DNA of 64,000 nucleotides, from contig NC_134398.1 of NCBI RefSeq assembly GCF_050003625.1, forward strand, positions 66,162,891 through 66,226,890, given 5' to 3'. Numbering within the stretch: the first letter of the stretch is position 1; the number at the start of each line of letters is the position of its first letter. Positions 60,045-64,000 of this stretch are shown here, piece after piece. Origin of the DNA: Haematobia irritans (lineage: Eukaryota; Arthropoda; Insecta; Diptera; Muscidae). Under the pieces are notes generated by a model. It was not told where the DNA came from. It made no database searches and saw only the letters and a program-made list of their open reading frames with translations. The translations under genes and the position numbers were made by a program.

Positions 60045-62405
60045 AACCTTCTATGACAAAAATTGAATAAATTGATCTTTTATTCGCATTAAAATACCTG
60101 AACTTAAAAGCCCACCAATAAGAGAAGGATCTAAAAATGACACTAGTTTATAAAATAAAAAATTGTTCAAGTACATTTGATGAAAGATTTTCTCATGTAT
60201 TTTGATCTGCTGAATTCGAAAATTAATTTTATTTTTTTTATGCAACAGGTTTTAAGATATCCCGTTATTTTTTGTTATTTATTTATATATTTACAATCAT
60301 AATAAATTATGAAAACAAACACGTAATATAGGTGCAAACAGCATAGCTTTTCGATCTCGAGCTAGAAATGTCCGATTATATCGTTGTTGGTACTTGATTT
60401 CAAGTAATTGAGATGACGAACAAACGTATACAATTGGATCTGTGATATGCTACGTGTTTAAAACATATCGATGAAAATAGGGCGAATTTAAAAAAATCTG
60501 ATTTTACAATGACTCTGTGGCGCCGAAAAAGTATAAACCATTGAAAAGCGTTGTTCAAAACAGGAAAATGTAATGCCCTTATGTACTTTTTAACTACAAC
60601 TCACGAAATTACTCCGTCTCATAGAAGAAAAATGAACTAAAAATAAAGAAATAATCATTGGGGCCAAATCAGGACCATTTTAACCATCAGTAATTCATTC
60701 TTATTATTTTTGGGAATCGTACGACAATTTCCTTTTGTGTTAGTTCATATTGAACTTATGTGTACGGTCATTGAACTTTCTACCCATTCACTATCTGAAA
60801 ATTACTGCCTGGAAAATTACATATGATCATCGTGAAAATGTATATGGTCTTCAGACAAAAGTATCACAACACATAATTCTGAATTATGGTTAAATATAAT
60901 ATTTCATTAGACTTTAATTTTTATCTGTGAAAAATAGCAGCTATCATCTCACTCCACATGTAGAAGGGAATATGAAATATTATGCTTGATTTACCATCAT
61001 TTTTCTACTTTGGCATAGTGACAGCATGACAGGATGAATTACTTTTGAATGAGTGAGAGGAAATTTTGAAGGAAGGATGTTAACACAAATGCAATGGAAA
61101 TGAAAAATAGACCTAAAACGCTTAAAGCGAAAAAGAACCATACTCGGCATTGTCAAAATTTCAGCGTCAATAGTCTCACCCACTAGACCACACCACTATG
61201 GCATGAAAACCACAGCTAGCATGAATTATAGCAATTTTTTCTTTTGAAAATAAAGCAGAGTATTTATGTTCTTCGCTACTCATTTATCCTTGTTTATTTT
61301 GTACAAGTCATTCGTTATCCTGCAAACGGGCTTTGTTTTATTTAGCCTACCCCCTGATATGTTCGTCCTTCACTCAAACAGGACACTGCTGCTTTTTGGC
61401 AAATTAATAGGCATAATAATTTTTTGACAGCCCAAGGATAATACTTAAGGCATTTGGGAGTGTCAGCGACAGCCCTTCAATCCTTGGCAACAATCACTAT
61501 CAGCGCTCGACTAGGGTAGGAAGGGCGGTTCAGAATAAGAAAAAAGGAAAATGATTGAGTGATTTGGTGTGTGTGCGTGTGTGAGAGTGTTTCTGTGTGC
61601 GTGCTCACGTTCCTAGAGTTCCTTATCCCCGTACTTCCTGCAAGGAGTCAAAGTGATTGAATTAATGTGTGTATGTGTGTGTGTGTGTGAGTTTGTGATT
61701 ATCTGTCAGATGTGATTGAGAATGACTGAGTACTGTCAGTCAGACAGTCAGTTTTATTCGTGTTTTTTTCTCATGGCTCACTGCCTGCTGAATGGCATCA
61801 TGTGGTGGGCAAATAACGTCAAGAATTCTTGTTTTTCTTCTTTGGAAACAGTGCTTGTCATTCCATGATCCCTCTTTGCCAGATCCTTTATTTAACGCTT
61901 CTCACTGACTGACAGACAGGTTGATGATAAATGATGTCGTCAACAGTTGGTGGTGATGGCTGAATATTCTATGATGTTGTTCTTGTTGTTGTCATCGTTG
62001 CTTTTTGCCATCAATTGCATTGGCAAATTTCCCTCTTTGGCAGGACGATTTCTTTGGAGATATCAAGTAATTAATTATCGTCAAAGGGGAATCATCCCAC
62101 AAAAAAAAAAACAATATTCGACATTCGCGAATATAAATGCAGGTACATATAAATTCCTAAAAGATTAATCTTCTATGTTGTATCTTATATGAGGAGAGTA
62201 ATAAATTGTTTACGTTTGCAAATGTCTGATCCCAGAACCTGAACTATGAGGAAAATTAAAATTGGAAATATTAATGGATGTTTATTGGATTAGGGAGTCT
62301 ATGACCACCGATATATTGATTTTAAGCGATCTTTTATTCTCCAATGTTTAAGACTTTTACACTGAAAATAATTTGTCGTGAGGTTAAAGATTTATTGCCT
62401 TTAAG
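60045..62405. other. unassigned 2.4-kb region with GT microsatellites
   Basis: No gene recognised. GT/GTGTGC tracts at 61568-61605 and 61663-61690, CAGTCAGACAGTCAG near 61735. Frames at 60980 and 61947 lack domains. Confidence 0.45.
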
Positions 62406-62408
62406 ATA

Positions 62409-62825
62409 CACCCTCAAAAAAATCGCTTCTGTAACATATACTCCCAAACATATTTTGCTTCAAGCATATACATTTTTTATTATTGCCCAAACATTTATAT
62501 GATTGATTTCTTCCAATATATAATATGTTTGAAAACATATTGGTCTAAACAATATAATATGTTTGGGTAGTCTAAGTTCCAAACATTTTGTATTTTTCCA
62601 TCCAAATTCAATAATGTTGTCTTCCAAAAAACTATATGTCCTTATGTGAACATATAATATGTTTGGAAACATTTTGAACCCAAAAATATTATATGCTTAG
62701 AAGAATTTTCTCCCAAAGAAGATTGTGCTCAAATTTTTTTTCTGCCTAATTGTATATTCCCCCATAATTTTCTCACTTCCACGAGTTTTTCAGTTTTTAG
62801 CGCCTTTTTCTGTAATACAAACATT
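62409..62825 (+). mobile_element. family D copy, left part
   Basis: Starts CACCCTCAAAAAAATCGC after TA. It tracks the reverse of 32060-32836 as far as TTTTTCTGTAATACAAA, where the SINE region begins. Right part lost. Confidence 0.75.
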
Positions 62826-62849
62826 TTAGAAGAAATTATTATATTTTAT

Positions 62850-62948
62850 AATTTTTTTTTTTAATTTTACCTTTTGCCGGACGGGGATTCGAACAGCGGA
62901 CCACACAGTTTGTAAGCCAGCACACTAACCACTGGCCTACGTAGCTGT
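62850..62948 (-). mobile_element. tRNA-derived SINE
   Basis: Minus strand: GTAGGCCAGTGGTTAG (A box region), CGCTGTTCGAATCCCCGTCC (B box region) and GGCAAAAGGTAAAATT with a T/A tail. Same family as 24380-24612. Confidence 0.75.
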
Positions 62949-63064
62949 TGTGGTCATCAAGAGATAATTATCGTTATAAGTTATATTTATATAGCATAGC
63001 TTGCGGCGCCCACGAACCGATGCAACCATAACATTGTTTAACAACATAACATTGTTAAACATAC

Positions 63065-63172
63065 ATTTGTTGGCAGCGTGGAGCAGTGGTTGGTCGTCCG
63101 CCTTGCGTGACAGGGGACCTGGGTTCGATCCCTGCTTCGACCAACACCATTTTATTATTTTTTTTTTTAATA
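63065..63172 (+). mobile_element. tRNA-like SINE head
   Basis: GTGGAGCAGTGGTTGG (A box), GGGTTCGATCCCTGC (B box) and TCGACCAACACC, then a T-rich tail. The same head type as the SINE at 650-1012 but without its body. A true tRNA gene is unlikely: no anticodon arm with proper pairing is evident to me. Confidence 0.7.
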
Positions 63173-63174
63173 TA

Positions 63175-64000
63175 TTTGTTAACATATATTCCAGATACGT
63201 TCGGAAGTTCCCGAAAAGGTGTTCAGCATTACATACTATTATATTAAATTTTTACTACGAAATTGTAAAGTGTGTTTTATAAAAGACTTAAAGTCAGAAA
63301 AGAAAAGTGCTTGCTATAAACGAAATTGATTGAGTTCAAATCAAATATTATTTTTTTATTGCAGCAATAAAAATTGTGTAACAAATAAAGGTTTTTGTAT
63401 ACAAGTTTAAAATTTTCGAAGAAATTCAAAAACTCTTACAAAAGAAAAACGTGAAGTCGAGTATATATAAATATTTTTCCATCGAATCCTAAGGTTAACG
63501 ATAACCATTCAAAAGCACATTATATTTAAATTCTAAACAGTAATTTTAAAACAGCACATAAATTTATTTTGGTGTGAACAATTGTTTGCTAGCATGTAAC
63601 ACCATTAATTTAGAAATACAAATAAATATGAATTTTTATTAACGAATAATTTTGTACTTAATTTAATTCTTAAGGCCGGTATAAATTGGCATTATCACGT
63701 TAAAATGACCATGTTTACCCTTTTACTTTTCTTTAATAATTTCTTTTAAGGAAAATAAACTTATTCAATTGTTGCTTTGGATCTTTCCCCACCATGTTAT
63801 AATACAATTTACCGGAAAAAGTTGTAATGTTATTCTGGTTTTGAGAAATAATTTTAGCGGCAAAACTCGAACTCAATGCCAGCTTTTATTTTCGAAAAAA
63901 TCCGTCAACTCCTCTTGGACTACTCATTAATAAAGAGGAACTAATCTTTGTTTTTATAGATTTTCAAAGGTCGATACTTTCAATGAAGTCGTGTTGTTGT
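63175..64000. other. unassigned AT-rich region
   Basis: No gene, repeat or terminal signature recognised to the window end. Confidence 0.4.

Noticed and set aside
63065..63172. Possible true tRNA gene
   Set aside because: A and B boxes are present, but the cloverleaf arms do not pair convincingly and the sequence matches the head of the SINE at 650. The same applies to 24380-24612 and 62850-62948.

Overview
The window looks like intergenic or intronic DNA from a higher dipteran, most likely a muscid-type calyptrate fly. The evidence is AT-rich sequence, one gene with a 52-base intron, DINE-1/INE-1-like Helentron-derived elements (HINEs), a Himar1-like (irritans subfamily) mariner, tRNA-derived SINEs and very many small terminal-inverted-repeat (TIR) elements. 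The species cannot be fixed from sequence alone.

Gene content is very low. The only host gene I can support is a two-exon Ly6/three-finger-domain gene at 1207-1636 on the + strand. It encodes a signal peptide, a cysteine-rich domain ending in C-x-C-x-x-D-x-C-N, and a hydrophobic GPI-type tail. All other coding signal belongs to dead transposases: a near-full-length Himar1-like copy (15819-17110), an older mariner broken by two nested insertions (21588-23270), two N-terminal mariner/IS630-type remnants (7660-8159 and 27935-28253) and a Tc1-like DD37E fragment (35115-35682).

Layout. 0-5 kb: HINE end, SINE, Ly6 gene, HINE 3' end, a 573-base TIR element and a non-autonomous hAT with a clean 8-base target duplication. 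6-12 kb: 1.1-kb TIR element, mariner remnant, a short-period array split by a 1-kb TIR element. 15-18 kb: a HINE holding a mariner and an inverted pair of TIR elements. 21-25.4 kb: nested mariner/TIR/SINE cluster. 27.9-30.4 kb: remnant transposase, TIR elements, 161-base tandem repeat. 32-37.4 kb: TIR elements nested in a HINE, a DD37E fragment and a 1.4-kb TIR element. 38.8-41.3 kb and 45-59.8 kb: HINEs with 153-base internal tandem repeats, including three nearly complete copies. The remaining stretches (10.2-11.3, 12.1-15.2, 18.1-20.8, 25.4-27.5, 30.4-32.1, 41.9-44.7, 50.5-51.4, 53.2-54.9 and 60-62.4 kb) are AT-rich sequence in which I recognise no gene.

The strongest general observation is that at least nine unrelated-looking TIR families here share the same terminal signature, CAC followed by two or three bases and an A-rich run. 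Most are flanked by TA. In two cases an interrupted sequence shows the TA duplication directly. This suggests one mobilising machinery serving many non-coding families.
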